64,000 nucleotides of DNA. Source: Armatimonadota bacterium. GTDB lineage: Bacteria > Armatimonadota > Hebobacteria > CAIYQO01. A program made the position numbers and the translations under genes. The DNA is taken from positions 1 to 64,000 of the forward strand of contig JAKPKV010000131.1 in assembly GCA_029553475.1 (NCBI GenBank), in the 5' to 3' direction. Under the pieces are notes generated by a model that saw nothing but the letters and a program-made list of their open reading frames with translations, made no database searches and had not been told where the DNA came from. Shown here in pieces: positions 51,973 through 60,618 of the stretch (positions are counted from its first letter, which is position 1; each line of letters begins with the position of its first letter).

Positions 51973-52851
51973 CTATAGGACGGCATTGATACGCAATTGG
52001 CGTCGATATCGGGCGGGCGGGCAATTGAAGTGACGGCAGAAGCAGCGGGTGAAATACGCCGACTGCGCGAACCCGGTGCGCTCGGCGATTTCAGCGAGCG
52101 ACAGGTTGGTCTGTCGGAGCAACTCGGCGGCATGCACCAGGCGGAACGTGCGCAGGCGGTCCATCACTGTGCTGCCGGTTTGCTCGCGCAACAGGCGCGT
52201 CAGCGTGCGGCGGCTGATGCACAGGTGCTCGGCAAGCTGATCAAGCGTGAGCAGCTCGTGCAGGTGATCGTGCAAGTAGCGATCCAACGCTTCCAGGCGA
52301 TCACTGCCATGCGCGTGCCCAGTGCGGGATGCATCGGTAAGCAACCCGATACCTGTCGAGAGGATGGCGCCGATACGCAATGGCAGCCGGTCGCACCAGC
52401 CGGGAAGCTGCTGCTGCATGTCGTTCAACAACAGACGCGCTTCGGCTACCAACTCCGATGACAGCGGCCAGCGGGCGGGCAATGTCAGATGAATCGCTGG
52501 ATCGGCTGTGAAACCGATGGAAAGCACATCGCAGGAAAAGCCCGGCAGTGCCCGCCAGGCATGCGGCACGCCGGTGCCGTGCAGCAGGTAATTCCCCGGT
52601 CCCAAACGCTGAACGGGCACCGTCGCCGTCTCCCCATGCCCCGTCAATAGGATATCAATCTCATGGTACTGATGCCGGTGAATGCCGCTGGACCAGCCGG
52701 CATCCAGCGTGATATGTTTGAAATCACGCAGGTGCAGGCGTATGCCCCCCACCGGCAGCGCGGCGACTGCCGTGACCAGCCACGATTCGACCGGCTCGGA
52801 TGCGAGACACCATATCGGCAGCTTCACCACACGTGTTGTCGTTTGTGTCAT
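51973..52851 (-). CDS. AraC family transcriptional regulator
   Basis: 292-aa regulator. The N-terminal half is an AraC-type cupin for ligand sensing (SSGIHRHQYHEIDILLTGHGE, GPGNYLLHGTGVPHAWRAL). The C-terminal ~100 residues hold two helix-turn-helix motifs (LTLDQLAEHLCISRRTLTRLL; SLAEIAERTGFAQSAYFTRC) and the family end FNCPPARYRRQL. ATG 52851 is preferred to the TTG at 52866. It is divergent from the URO-D/GH2 gene set with only 96 bp between, the usual arrangement for a sugar-responsive activator of the adjacent operon. The inducer is unknown. Confidence 0.9.
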   Translation of the reverse strand: MTQTTTRVVKLPIWCLASEPVESWLVTAVAALPVGGIRLHLRDFKHITLDAGWSSGIHRHQYHEIDILLTGHGETATVPVQRLGPGNYLLHGTGVPHAWRALPGFSCDVLSIGFTADPAIHLTLPARWPLSSELVAEARLLLNDMQQQLPGWCDRLPLRIGAILSTGIGLLTDASRTGHAHGSDRLEALDRYLHDHLHELLTLDQLAEHLCISRRTLTRLLREQTGSTVMDRLRTFRLVHAAELLRQTNLSLAEIAERTGFAQSAYFTRCFCRHFNCPPARYRRQLRINAVL

Positions 52852-52886
52852 GGCCTGATTGTACAAGAAGATGGCCCGTTCGTGTA

Positions 52887-52916
52887 GTGACAGGTTGAAT
52901 AATAGATAATTATAAT
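52887..52916 (+). promoter_or_regulatory. promoter of the URO-D/GH2 operon
   Basis: GTGACA (52887-52892) and consensus TATAAT (52911-52916), 18-bp spacer, ~30 bp before the first start codon. AraC binding would be expected just upstream. Confidence 0.55.
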
Positions 52917-52947
52917 GACTCTATTGTACTCATTAAAGGAGTAAACC

Positions 52948-54090
52948 ATGCGCTTTTCCCTTGATATCGCCTACTCGCTGGAACGTATGGAGGCCAGTCG
53001 CCGGCGCATGGAAGCACGCGGGCGCTATGAGATCGCCGACCGCGTGCCGGTGGGCTTTTGCGTCGTGCCGCGCTTCTTCGCACCGCATTTCGGCCTCAGG
53101 TACCGAGACTTCTTCACCGACGCGGAAACGCACTATTACTGGCAACTGCAGTTCGCCAAATTTCGCATCGAATACATCGCCGAGGATATGTTCTGCACCG
53201 GACCGACCCTCTGGGTCTACCCGTTTTTCGACAACGTGCTGGACGCGGACGCCCTGGGGGCGGACGTGGTCTGGCCAGAAAACGAGACCCTGCAGGCTTG
53301 CCCGACGATTCACACCGTGGACGCGATGGAAGCGTTCGTCATCCCGCCGCCCACCGCCGGATTGTGGGGACGGTTGCTCGACTGGTGCCGGCAGATGCGG
53401 GGGTTCGCCGCGGAGACGCGCGTGACCATCGGCGGGATCGAGGCACATGTCGCCATCGGCGCACCCAGCATAGGCGGGGTGTCGCCGCACATGCTGGCGG
53501 TGGACCTGGTCGGCACCGACTTCTACTGGTGGCTGGTGGAATATCCCGAGGCCTGCCACCGCTTCCTCGGCAAGCTCACCGATGCCCTGATGCAAACCCA
53601 GCAGTATTTCGAGCAGGTCTGGCCGCGACCACGCGGGGGCGTGGGACTGGCGGAGGATTCCGCGCAGATCATGTCGCTGGCGAGTTTCCGCGAGTTCTGC
53701 GTGCCGTACGATCTGCGGCTCTTCGAAACGCTCGGCGCGCCGAACGGCGATCGCGGCATGCACATGTGCGGCGACAGCGCCCACCTGCACCCCGCGCTGG
53801 TGGAGGACTTGCGCATCACCGACTTCAATATATTCGGCTACCTGGTGCCCCCGCAGGTGGCGGCGCGCAACCTGGGCGGCAAGATGCGGCTGTGGGGCAA
53901 TATCAACCCCATGCTGATGCGCGACGGCACGACGGCGGAGGTGAAAGCTGCGGCGCACGCGTGCCTGCGGGCGCTGGCGCCCTGCGGCGGCCTGCTGCTC
54001 GGCGACGGTGCCAACGTCTGCCCCGGTACCCCGCTGGACAACCTGTCGGCACTCACCGAAGCGGCGGAAGAATATGGACACGGAGCATAA
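52948..54090 (+). CDS. uroporphyrinogen-decarboxylase-fold protein (URO-D paralog C)
   Basis: 380-aa cytoplasmic protein of the URO-D superfamily. The MtaA-type metal site appears intact: His272-x-Cys274 in GMHMCGDSAHLHPAL and a later Cys358 in DGANVCPGTPLDNL. That makes zinc binding and methyl-group or thiol chemistry plausible. Other family segments: RVPVGFCVVPRFFAP, EYPEACHRFLGKLTDALM and SFREFCVPYDLRLFETLGAPNG. AAAGGAG precedes the ATG. It is first in a tight operon, 3 bp before paralog D, facing the AraC regulator. The substrate is unknown; the genomic link to glycosidases suggests sugar-derived compounds. Confidence 0.72.
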   Translation: MRFSLDIAYSLERMEASRRRMEARGRYEIADRVPVGFCVVPRFFAPHFGLRYRDFFTDAETHYYWQLQFAKFRIEYIAEDMFCTGPTLWVYPFFDNVLDADALGADVVWPENETLQACPTIHTVDAMEAFVIPPPTAGLWGRLLDWCRQMRGFAAETRVTIGGIEAHVAIGAPSIGGVSPHMLAVDLVGTDFYWWLVEYPEACHRFLGKLTDALMQTQQYFEQVWPRPRGGVGLAEDSAQIMSLASFREFCVPYDLRLFETLGAPNGDRGMHMCGDSAHLHPALVEDLRITDFNIFGYLVPPQVAARNLGGKMRLWGNINPMLMRDGTTAEVKAAAHACLRALAPCGGLLLGDGANVCPGTPLDNLSALTEAAEEYGHGA

Positions 54091-54093
54091 CAC

Positions 54094-55305
54094 ATGACGA
54101 TGACTTCACGACAGCGCATGCTCACCGCGATGCGGAACGACATGCCGGACCGCGTGCCAGTGGCGCCGGACATGTCGAATATGATCCCCTGCCGCTTGAC
54201 CGGCCAGCCGTTCTGGGACATCTACCTGTACCAGAATCCTCCGCTCTGGCGGGCCTACATCGACGCGGTAAACTATTTCGGCACCGACGGCTGGATGTAC
54301 AACCTGGACGGCTTCTCCCTGCCGGACCCGGAGACGCCAGCCCCCGACCCCGAGGTGGAGAGCGAAACGGTCATCATCGAGCGTTCCGCAGAGCGCATCG
54401 TCACGCGCGGCTATACCCGGCGAAAGGGACAGGAGCGGGAGTGGTCGGCGCACGTGACCGTGTATCCCCGCTGCGATCCGCCCACCTTCTTGCTGGCTGA
54501 CAAGATCGGCATGGCGGCACTGCCCACGCGCTGGGAGCCCATTGAGGGCGTGAAGCCGCAGGCGGAGGGCGTTGATCTGCTGCGGGAAGGATTGGACTCT
54601 TTCGCGGAGCGCGGAGTCATCGGCGTCTATGTCGGCCCACCCCAACTCGGCAATCCCGAGTCGGGATACGGCTATTCCGTCTACGATTATTACGACCGGT
54701 ATGACGAAGTGAAGGCGTGGAGCGAGCAATGGCGCGCGGACGCCGTCGCCTATCTCCGCCGCGTGCTGGCCGGTCCGGTGCGTCCCGACTTCATCCTCAC
54801 CGGTGGCTCCGGCATGCTGGTCTTCAACACCCCGGCGATCATCCGCGACATCGCGCTGCCAGCGCTGCAGGAGATCACCCGCATCTGCCGGGACGCGGGC
54901 ATCCCCTCGCAGATTCACTGCTGTGGTCCGGAGCGTGAACTGGTGGAGATGAGCGCACTGGAGACGGAACTGTCCTCGATCAACCCGCTGGAAATCCCCC
55001 CAATGGGCAACTGCGATCTGGCGGAGATCAAGCGCAGCTTCGGGAACCGGCTAAGCCTAATGGGCAACCTGCACACCACCGACGTCATGCTGCGCGGCAG
55101 CGTGGATGACGTGCGCCGCGAGAGCCTGAAGGCCATCCGCGCGGCGGGCGAAGGCGGCGGTTACATCCTCTCTACCGGCGACCAGTGCGGCCGCGACACC
55201 CCTGACGCCAACATCTTCGCCATGGTGGAGATCGTGAAGGAGTTCGGCGTCTATCCGCTGGATATGGCGCGCATCGATCGTGCGATCACGCGATTGGAGC
55301 GATGA
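54094..55305 (+). CDS. uroporphyrinogen-decarboxylase-fold protein (URO-D paralog D)
   Basis: 403-aa protein starting MTMTSRQRMLTAMRNDMPDRVPVAPDM, the typical N-terminus of COG0407 URO-D-like proteins. The metal-site pattern is His275-Cys-Cys277 in IPSQIHCCGPERELVEM and Cys365 in STGDQCGRDTPDANI, as in zinc methyltransferases of the MtaA class. Strands FILTGGSGMLVFNTP and INPLEIPPMGNCDLAEIK are conserved barrel parts. It begins 3 bp after paralog C and its stop overlaps the GH2 start, so the three are translationally coupled. A pair of different URO-D proteins suggests two steps or a heteromeric complex. Confidence 0.75.
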   Translation: MTMTSRQRMLTAMRNDMPDRVPVAPDMSNMIPCRLTGQPFWDIYLYQNPPLWRAYIDAVNYFGTDGWMYNLDGFSLPDPETPAPDPEVESETVIIERSAERIVTRGYTRRKGQEREWSAHVTVYPRCDPPTFLLADKIGMAALPTRWEPIEGVKPQAEGVDLLREGLDSFAERGVIGVYVGPPQLGNPESGYGYSVYDYYDRYDEVKAWSEQWRADAVAYLRRVLAGPVRPDFILTGGSGMLVFNTPAIIRDIALPALQEITRICRDAGIPSQIHCCGPERELVEMSALETELSSINPLEIPPMGNCDLAEIKRSFGNRLSLMGNLHTTDVMLRGSVDDVRRESLKAIRAAGEGGGYILSTGDQCGRDTPDANIFAMVEIVKEFGVYPLDMARIDRAITRLER

Positions 55306-57290
55306 TGAAACAGCGCTACGACTTATCAACATTGCCGTGGACCGTTGAGGGCACCACCCCCAATATGTGGCTCTTCGAGCAGCGAGTCGGCCTCATTTTT
55401 GGCTCCAACGCTCGCAGCCTCGACGTGCCGCCGGTGCCGGCGCCGGTGCCCGGCTCGGTGCAGGGGGCATTGCGCGCGGCCGGCATCCTGCCCGACTGGA
55501 ACATCGGCACGAACTCCCGCGCATGCGAATGGGTAGAGCATCGCCACTGGGTATACCGGACACACATTCCCGACGAGTGGTTGAACACCGCGGCGCAATT
55601 CCGGCTGGAATGCCAGGGGCTCGATTACGCGGGGTGGGTGTATCTCAACGGTCGCGAAGCCGGCAGCTTCACCGGCACGCACAAACCCCACGTCTTTGAC
55701 CTGACGCCGTTCCTCAACGAGGCGGATAATGCGCTGGAGATTATTTTTGATCTGCCGCCGCGCTGGTTGGGGCATGTCGGCTATACCTCCCGCATGACAG
55801 AGTGGAAGACGCGCTTCAACTACACCTGGGACTGGTGCCCGCGGCTGGTGCAGACCGGCATCTGGGACACCATCACGCTGGTCGCGGTGCAGGAGAGCGA
55901 GATACGTTCTTTCCGGTGCACGACGGACGCCGACCTGCGGGACACCACCGGCATACTGGAGATCTCCGGCGATGTCACGGTGGATGAGAGCGTTCGCCTG
56001 CAGATCCGGTTAGCGAAAGACGGCACAGTGATCCGCGAAGCCGCGTATTCGCCTGACGCATTTCGGCAGGGGATCACCTGGCGCGGGCTGCCGATCGATC
56101 TCTGGTGGCCGAATCTGGAAGGTGCGCAGCCGCTCTACACCGTCACCTGCACGCTGGAAAATACGTCCGAGCAGGTGCACGATCAAGTTACCCGCCGCGT
56201 GGGATTCAAGCGCGTGGAATGGCAGCCGTGCGAGGGCGCGCCGCCGGAGGCCGACCCCTGGCTCTGCGTCATCAATGGCAGACCGATCTTCCTGCAGGGC
56301 GTGAACTTCGCGCCGCTCAGTGCCTTCTATGCCGACCTGACGCGCGACGATTATGTCAGGCGGTTGTATCAGTACCGGGAGATGGGTTTGAACCTGTTCC
56401 GCGTCAATGCCTGCCAGTTCCTGGAGCGCGCGTGGTTCTACGAGCTGTGCGACGAGTTGGGTCTGCTGGTGTGGCAGGAGTTCCCCGTCACCTCTTCCGG
56501 CTTGGAGAATTGGCCACCTGCGGACGAGGAGAGTATCGCCGCCGTCGCGGAAATCGCCGCGTCATATATCGAGCGCCGCCGGCATCACGTGTCACTGCTG
56601 ATGTGGTGCGGCAGCAACGAGCAGATGGGCGCCCTGGACGGCGCGAAAACCGGCACCGGCAAGCCCTGCGACCTCAGCCATCCACTGCTCAAGCGGTTGG
56701 GAGAGGTGGTGCGGGAGCTGGACCCGCAACGCCGCTACCTCCCCACCTCCCCGTGCGGCCCGCGTGCCTGGGCGAATCCCGCGGAGTTCGGCAAGGGTAT
56801 GCACTGGGACGTGCACGGCGGCGCCTCGCTCGACACCCTGACGGAAGCCATGGCATACTGGGCGCATGATGACGCGCTCTTCCGCGCGGAAGTCTATTGC
56901 CCGGGCGCCGGCTCCGTCGAAGTGATCGAGAGATACGCCGGCGAATTCGCCGCCTTCCCAGCGACTGCCGACAATCCCTACTGGACGCGCATCACCACCT
57001 GGTGGCTCGACGGGGCGCGATTGGCAGCGATGCATGGGCGCGAGCCGCGCGATCTGGCGGAATACGTCGCCTGGAGCCAGGAAAACCAGGCACGCATGAT
57101 AGCCGGAGAGATGCAGGCGTGCAAGGCGCGCTTCCCGCGCTGCGGCGGCATCTTGATGTGGAGCGGGCACGACACCTTTCCGCTCACCATCAACTCGTCG
57201 CTCATCGATTTCGACGGCAATTCCAAAGCCGCAGCACAGGCAGTGGCCGCCGTGTGGCGCCGCCGACCGTTGAAGGATGTGACGTCATGA
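55302..57290 (+). CDS. GH2-type beta-mannosidase-like glycosidase
   Basis: 662-aa cytoplasmic enzyme without a signal peptide. N-terminal jelly-roll (CQGLDYAGWVYLNGREAGSFTGTHKPHVFDLTPFL), the beta-mannosidase-like RFNYTWDWCPRLVQTGIWD, an Ig-like middle, and a catalytic TIM barrel with INGRPIFLQGVNFAPLSAFY, GLNLFRVNAC, LLVWQEFPV and acid/base Glu440 in LLMWCGSNEQMG. The nucleophile is probably Glu in FRAEVYCPG, an atypical context. It is shorter than many GH2 enzymes (~800-900 aa), with the C-terminal Ig domains missing. ATG overlaps the paralog D stop. It likely hydrolyses imported beta-linked oligosaccharides; mannose specificity is by similarity only. Confidence 0.83.
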   Translation: MMKQRYDLSTLPWTVEGTTPNMWLFEQRVGLIFGSNARSLDVPPVPAPVPGSVQGALRAAGILPDWNIGTNSRACEWVEHRHWVYRTHIPDEWLNTAAQFRLECQGLDYAGWVYLNGREAGSFTGTHKPHVFDLTPFLNEADNALEIIFDLPPRWLGHVGYTSRMTEWKTRFNYTWDWCPRLVQTGIWDTITLVAVQESEIRSFRCTTDADLRDTTGILEISGDVTVDESVRLQIRLAKDGTVIREAAYSPDAFRQGITWRGLPIDLWWPNLEGAQPLYTVTCTLENTSEQVHDQVTRRVGFKRVEWQPCEGAPPEADPWLCVINGRPIFLQGVNFAPLSAFYADLTRDDYVRRLYQYREMGLNLFRVNACQFLERAWFYELCDELGLLVWQEFPVTSSGLENWPPADEESIAAVAEIAASYIERRRHHVSLLMWCGSNEQMGALDGAKTGTGKPCDLSHPLLKRLGEVVRELDPQRRYLPTSPCGPRAWANPAEFGKGMHWDVHGGASLDTLTEAMAYWAHDDALFRAEVYCPGAGSVEVIERYAGEFAAFPATADNPYWTRITTWWLDGARLAAMHGREPRDLAEYVAWSQENQARMIAGEMQACKARFPRCGGILMWSGHDTFPLTINSSLIDFDGNSKAAAQAVAAVWRRRPLKDVTS

Positions 57291-58057
57291 CCACGACCTT
57301 TTTCTGCATCCCGGGTGTTGGCCCTGCGCGTCGCGCTGGCGGATGCCCCGTTGGGGATGGTCGGCTGGGAACTCTCGCGCGAGCCGCACCCGCCGCATCT
57401 CGCTCCGACGGCGACATTGCCTGGCTGCGACAAACCTTCACGCCGGGCGACGCGGTGGTCGTCGCCATCGCGGCACGCGGCGCGTCCCTGGGCGCGCGAG
57501 GCGGAATATGCGGTGATTGCGAAGGCGCACCGCGCCTGGTGGGCGGCGTACTGGCAGCGGGCATACGTCTGCGTGGACGACGCGGCGCTGGAAAAATGGT
57601 GGTATACGTCACTCTACCTCTGCGCGTCTACCATTGAGCCGGACTACCAATCCCCCGGCTTGCAGGGGGTGTGGATCAAAGAGAATGTGCCGGCCTGGTG
57701 CGGCGACTATCATACCAACGTAAACCTGCAATCCGTCTACTGGGGTCTGTATGCCGCCAACCGGGTGGATTTTCTGGAGCCGTTTGTGCACCTGCTCCAT
57801 GACATGGCGCCCCGCTGTCGCCAGGACACGCGCGGCTATTACGGCATGCGCGGAATCCGCTTCCCGCATGCCGGCGGAATTGATGGCGGCGAGCTGACGA
57901 CGGGGCCCTGGTCGTTGCTGGGGATCTCCGTGGGCGGTTCCGGCTGGCGGCCGGACAGTCTTGCGGCGGAGGGGGCAAATCGGTGGGCCATATCACGGAA
58001 TGGCCGCGCGGCGAGCATCTGTTGCACGGGGAGGCAGAGTGCGGTATCATCGCGGTA
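57287..58057 (+). pseudogene. frameshifted and truncated GH95-like glycosidase gene
   Basis: The ATG at 57287 overlaps the GH2 stop (ATGA), so this was a coupled operon gene. Real protein sequence appears in alternating frames: SDGDIAWLRQTFTPGDAVVV, then after a shift near 57490 EYAVIAKAHRAWWAAYWQRA, WIKENVPAWCGDYHTNVNL and QSVYWGLYAANRVDFLEPFV, which resembles the WNTQETYWPLYAANHLELLAP barrel segment of the GH95-like protein at 6184. It ends near LLGISVGGSG. Both ends are incomplete against family lengths of 700 or more residues. Sequencing error alone could not explain the missing 3' part. Confidence 0.7.
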
Positions 58058-58079
58058 GCTCACACGAAAGGACCACCCC

Positions 58080-59156
58080 ATGCCGAAAACCATGACTTCC
58101 AAGGCGCGCGTGCTCACCGCCTTTGCCCACCAGGAGCCGGATCGGGTGCCCATCGGCATGGTGCACGGCAACAGGAGTATTGACGCCCGGCTGAAGGCGC
58201 ATTTCGGGGTAGCGGATACAGAAGGACTCTATCAGGCGCTGCGGGTGGATATGCGCGGGGTGGGGGCGCCCTACGTGGGGCCGCGGCTGCACGCCGAGGT
58301 GCCGGGGCGCAATGTGGATGCCATGTTCGGGGTGCATACGCGCTGGATCGAGCACGAGAGCGGCGGCTACTGGGATTTCTGCGATTTCCCCCTGCGCGAC
58401 GCCACGCTGGAGGAAGCGGAAGCCTGGCCGATGCCCAGTCCGGATGATTTCGACTACTCCGGCGTGGCGGCGTATTGCGAACAGCACAACGACTACTGCA
58501 TCACCGTGGGCGGGCCGGGGCTGGGCGACATCATCAACAGCACGGGGATGCTGCGCACCATGGAACAGGTGCTGGTGGACCTGATGACGGATGACGAGGC
58601 CGGCCTGCGCATCATTGACCGCAAGCTGGATGTGCTCATTGAGATGACCGCGCGCACGCTGGACGCGGCGAAGGGCGGCATTGACGTGCTGTGGATGGGC
58701 GAGGACCTGGGCACGCAGCATGCGCCGCTCATCAGCCTGGAGCTCTTTCGCCAACACATCCGCCCGCGCCACCAGCAGGTGGTGGACCTGGGCAGAGCCT
58801 ACGGCATCCCGGTGATGATCCACACCTGCGGCTCCAGCAGTTGGGCGTATGAAGATTTCATTGAGATGGGCATCGGGGTGGTGGATACGCTGCAGCCGGA
58901 AGCGGCGAACATGGACCCCGCGTATCTGAAGGCGCATTTTGGTGGGCGGCTGGCCTGCCACGGCTGCATCTCCACTGCCGGCCCGCTGGCATACGGCACG
59001 GTGGATGATGTGGTGGCCGACGTGCGGAAAACCCTGGAGATCATGAAGCCCGGCGGCGGCTACGTGCTGGCCCCCACCCACAGCCTGCAGGACAATACAC
59101 CCACGGCGAACGCGGTGGCGATGTTCGAGGCGGCGTGGGCCTACGGCGCGTATTGA
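58080..59156 (+). CDS. uroporphyrinogen-decarboxylase-fold protein (URO-D paralog E)
   Basis: 358-aa protein with the classic start TSKARVLTAFAHQEPDRVPI and a good match to COG0407 along its length: VGGPGLGDIINSTGMLR, DVLWMGEDLGTQHAPLISLELF, then His248-x-Cys250 in IPVMIHTCGSSSWAYEDF, VVDTLQPEAANMDPAYLK and GRLACHGCISTAGPL. An LAPTHSLQDNTPTANAVAMFEAA tail follows, where MtaA-like enzymes usually carry the third Cys; here the extra Cys pair is in CHGC. AAAGGA precedes the ATG. It follows the broken GH95-like gene by 22 bp and probably ends the operon. Confidence 0.78.
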   Translation: MPKTMTSKARVLTAFAHQEPDRVPIGMVHGNRSIDARLKAHFGVADTEGLYQALRVDMRGVGAPYVGPRLHAEVPGRNVDAMFGVHTRWIEHESGGYWDFCDFPLRDATLEEAEAWPMPSPDDFDYSGVAAYCEQHNDYCITVGGPGLGDIINSTGMLRTMEQVLVDLMTDDEAGLRIIDRKLDVLIEMTARTLDAAKGGIDVLWMGEDLGTQHAPLISLELFRQHIRPRHQQVVDLGRAYGIPVMIHTCGSSSWAYEDFIEMGIGVVDTLQPEAANMDPAYLKAHFGGRLACHGCISTAGPLAYGTVDDVVADVRKTLEIMKPGGGYVLAPTHSLQDNTPTANAVAMFEAAWAYGAY

Positions 59157-59160
59157 ACCG

Positions 59161-60537
59161 TCACGGCGCGTCAGCCTCCCGGCGCGCCGTCGCAGCCACC
59201 GGGGGTAAGTGATCGTACGTCATGAGGTAGATGCTCGACGGCATTCGCCCTTCGGCGCGCGCGAAGGCGATCCAGAGTGCATCGCGGTAAAAGACCGCCG
59301 ACGCATCCCGATCCAGGAACTTGCCATCGGTGAGTTGGCGTGGGGTCTCCCAGTGCGCGCCATCCCGTGAGGTCGTGATCCAGAGCGAGGTGGTGCTCCC
59401 CACGTATTCTGTTTTGGCGTAAATCAGGACCAGCAGGCCGTCATCACGCACCGCCAGCGTGCTTTGGACCGCCTTGGGCTCATGTACCACCACCACGGGC
59501 TCTTGCGGCAGTGCCTGTCCCCACTGCCACCGCCAGAGCATGAGTTTTCCCAATACCGGCCACGCCGCCCCCTTCGGCCAGTCATCCGGCCAGTAGCCCC
59601 ACATGTAGTCCGGGATCAGTATCTGGCGCACCCGGTCGGTAGCCACGACAAAGACCTCGCCATCACGGACGGCCAGCGTCGGCAAAAATCCCCAGCCGAA
59701 TGGGGTCTGCGGCGCCCACGTTTTGCCCGCATCGGCGCTGCTGGTGATCCAGATATTGCCCGCGTCAGGGTGAATCCCCTGATCAATGGTACCAACGCAG
59801 AGTACGACGTTCGCCTTTTCATGCAACGCGAGAACCGGATTGGCGTAATCCTTGAAAAATTCCTCTTCGGCCGCGGCGCCGCGCAGCGCGAGCGCTTGCT
59901 CTTCGGTGAGGCCGTGGGATTTCAGGTAGCGCTCGACGCCTTCACGTGTCCAGAGGAAGCGCACGCGTCTGGGCAAGGTCCACCGTTGCTCTGCTGCGGT
60001 CAGCACGCGATCTTTGGGGGCCAACGCCTGAAACGTCATGGAGTGAAACGAGTTGAGGTTGGTGTGGGAAAGCCCACTCGCATGTCCAAGTAAATATGTT
60101 GCATTGTCAAGCGGTATAAGGGCATATGCGGGAAAAAGCCCAGCTGGATCAGGCAGCTCGATGGTCCCCAATGATTTCAGGGGAAGTTTCCGATTGAGCT
60201 CTGTGGTGGCAATTACCGCGTATTCCAGCGTAGCAGGTGTCGCTCCGAGCGGTCTAAAGGTTATGGTACGTTTCTCCCCCTTGATTTCAGCCGCCACGCT
60301 CACCTCATCCTTTGCTCCGGCACTCGGACGCAGCCAAGCTAACACCAATTCATCGTTTATGACGACAAGAGAGGGGCAGCGAAAGGAGTGGGTATAATTT
60401 TTGGGAAGGACGGCTTGCGGTTCTGGTAGGTCATCCGCAGAGAAGACAGGTACTCCTCCTCCCAGCAGGAGCAGTAGTATGCAGAACACGCTTGATATGA
60501 GAAATTGCCTCCGCATCTGGGAGCATAAGATACTCAT
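59161..60537 (-). CDS. exported BNR/Asp-box (sialidase-fold) protein
   Basis: 458-aa protein. Signal peptide from MSILCSQMRRQFLISSVFCILLLLL to ~VFSA. The mature part is a six-bladed-propeller type with two readable Asp-boxes, SADAGKTW and SRDGAHWE, plus FRCPSLVVINDELVLAW and TLAVRDDGLLVLIYAKTE. Asp-box propellers include sialidases and non-catalytic sugar-binding proteins. The Arg triad of sialidases is not obvious, so enzymatic activity is uncertain. GAGGG supports ATG 60537 over longer starts. It converges with paralog E with a 4-bp gap, and its upstream side carries a perfect palindrome. Confidence 0.72.
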   Translation of the reverse strand: MSILCSQMRRQFLISSVFCILLLLLGGGVPVFSADDLPEPQAVLPKNYTHSFRCPSLVVINDELVLAWLRPSAGAKDEVSVAAEIKGEKRTITFRPLGATPATLEYAVIATTELNRKLPLKSLGTIELPDPAGLFPAYALIPLDNATYLLGHASGLSHTNLNSFHSMTFQALAPKDRVLTAAEQRWTLPRRVRFLWTREGVERYLKSHGLTEEQALALRGAAAEEEFFKDYANPVLALHEKANVVLCVGTIDQGIHPDAGNIWITSSADAGKTWAPQTPFGWGFLPTLAVRDGEVFVVATDRVRQILIPDYMWGYWPDDWPKGAAWPVLGKLMLWRWQWGQALPQEPVVVVHEPKAVQSTLAVRDDGLLVLIYAKTEYVGSTTSLWITTSRDGAHWETPRQLTDGKFLDRDASAVFYRDALWIAFARAEGRMPSSIYLMTYDHLPPVAATARREADAP

Positions 60538-60561
60538 GGTATCCCTCACCTGTTCGCCGTG

Positions 60562-60589
60562 ACAGCAAGGCAATATATTGCCTTGCTGT
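60562..60589. promoter_or_regulatory. perfect 28-bp palindrome
   Basis: 14-bp arms (ACAGCAAGGCAATA and its complement) without a spacer, between the glcD stop and the BNR protein start. On the plus strand it is followed by TTTATAG. It may terminate glcD, or be an operator for the BNR gene. Confidence 0.55.
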
Positions 60590-60618
60590 TTATAGTCTAC
60601 CACTAGCCGCGCTGGCCT

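Noticed and set aside
52948-59156. Heme biosynthesis locus (true uroporphyrinogen decarboxylase)
   Set aside because: Multiple divergent copies lie with glycosidases and an AraC regulator, with no other heme genes, and several carry methyltransferase-type Cys sites.
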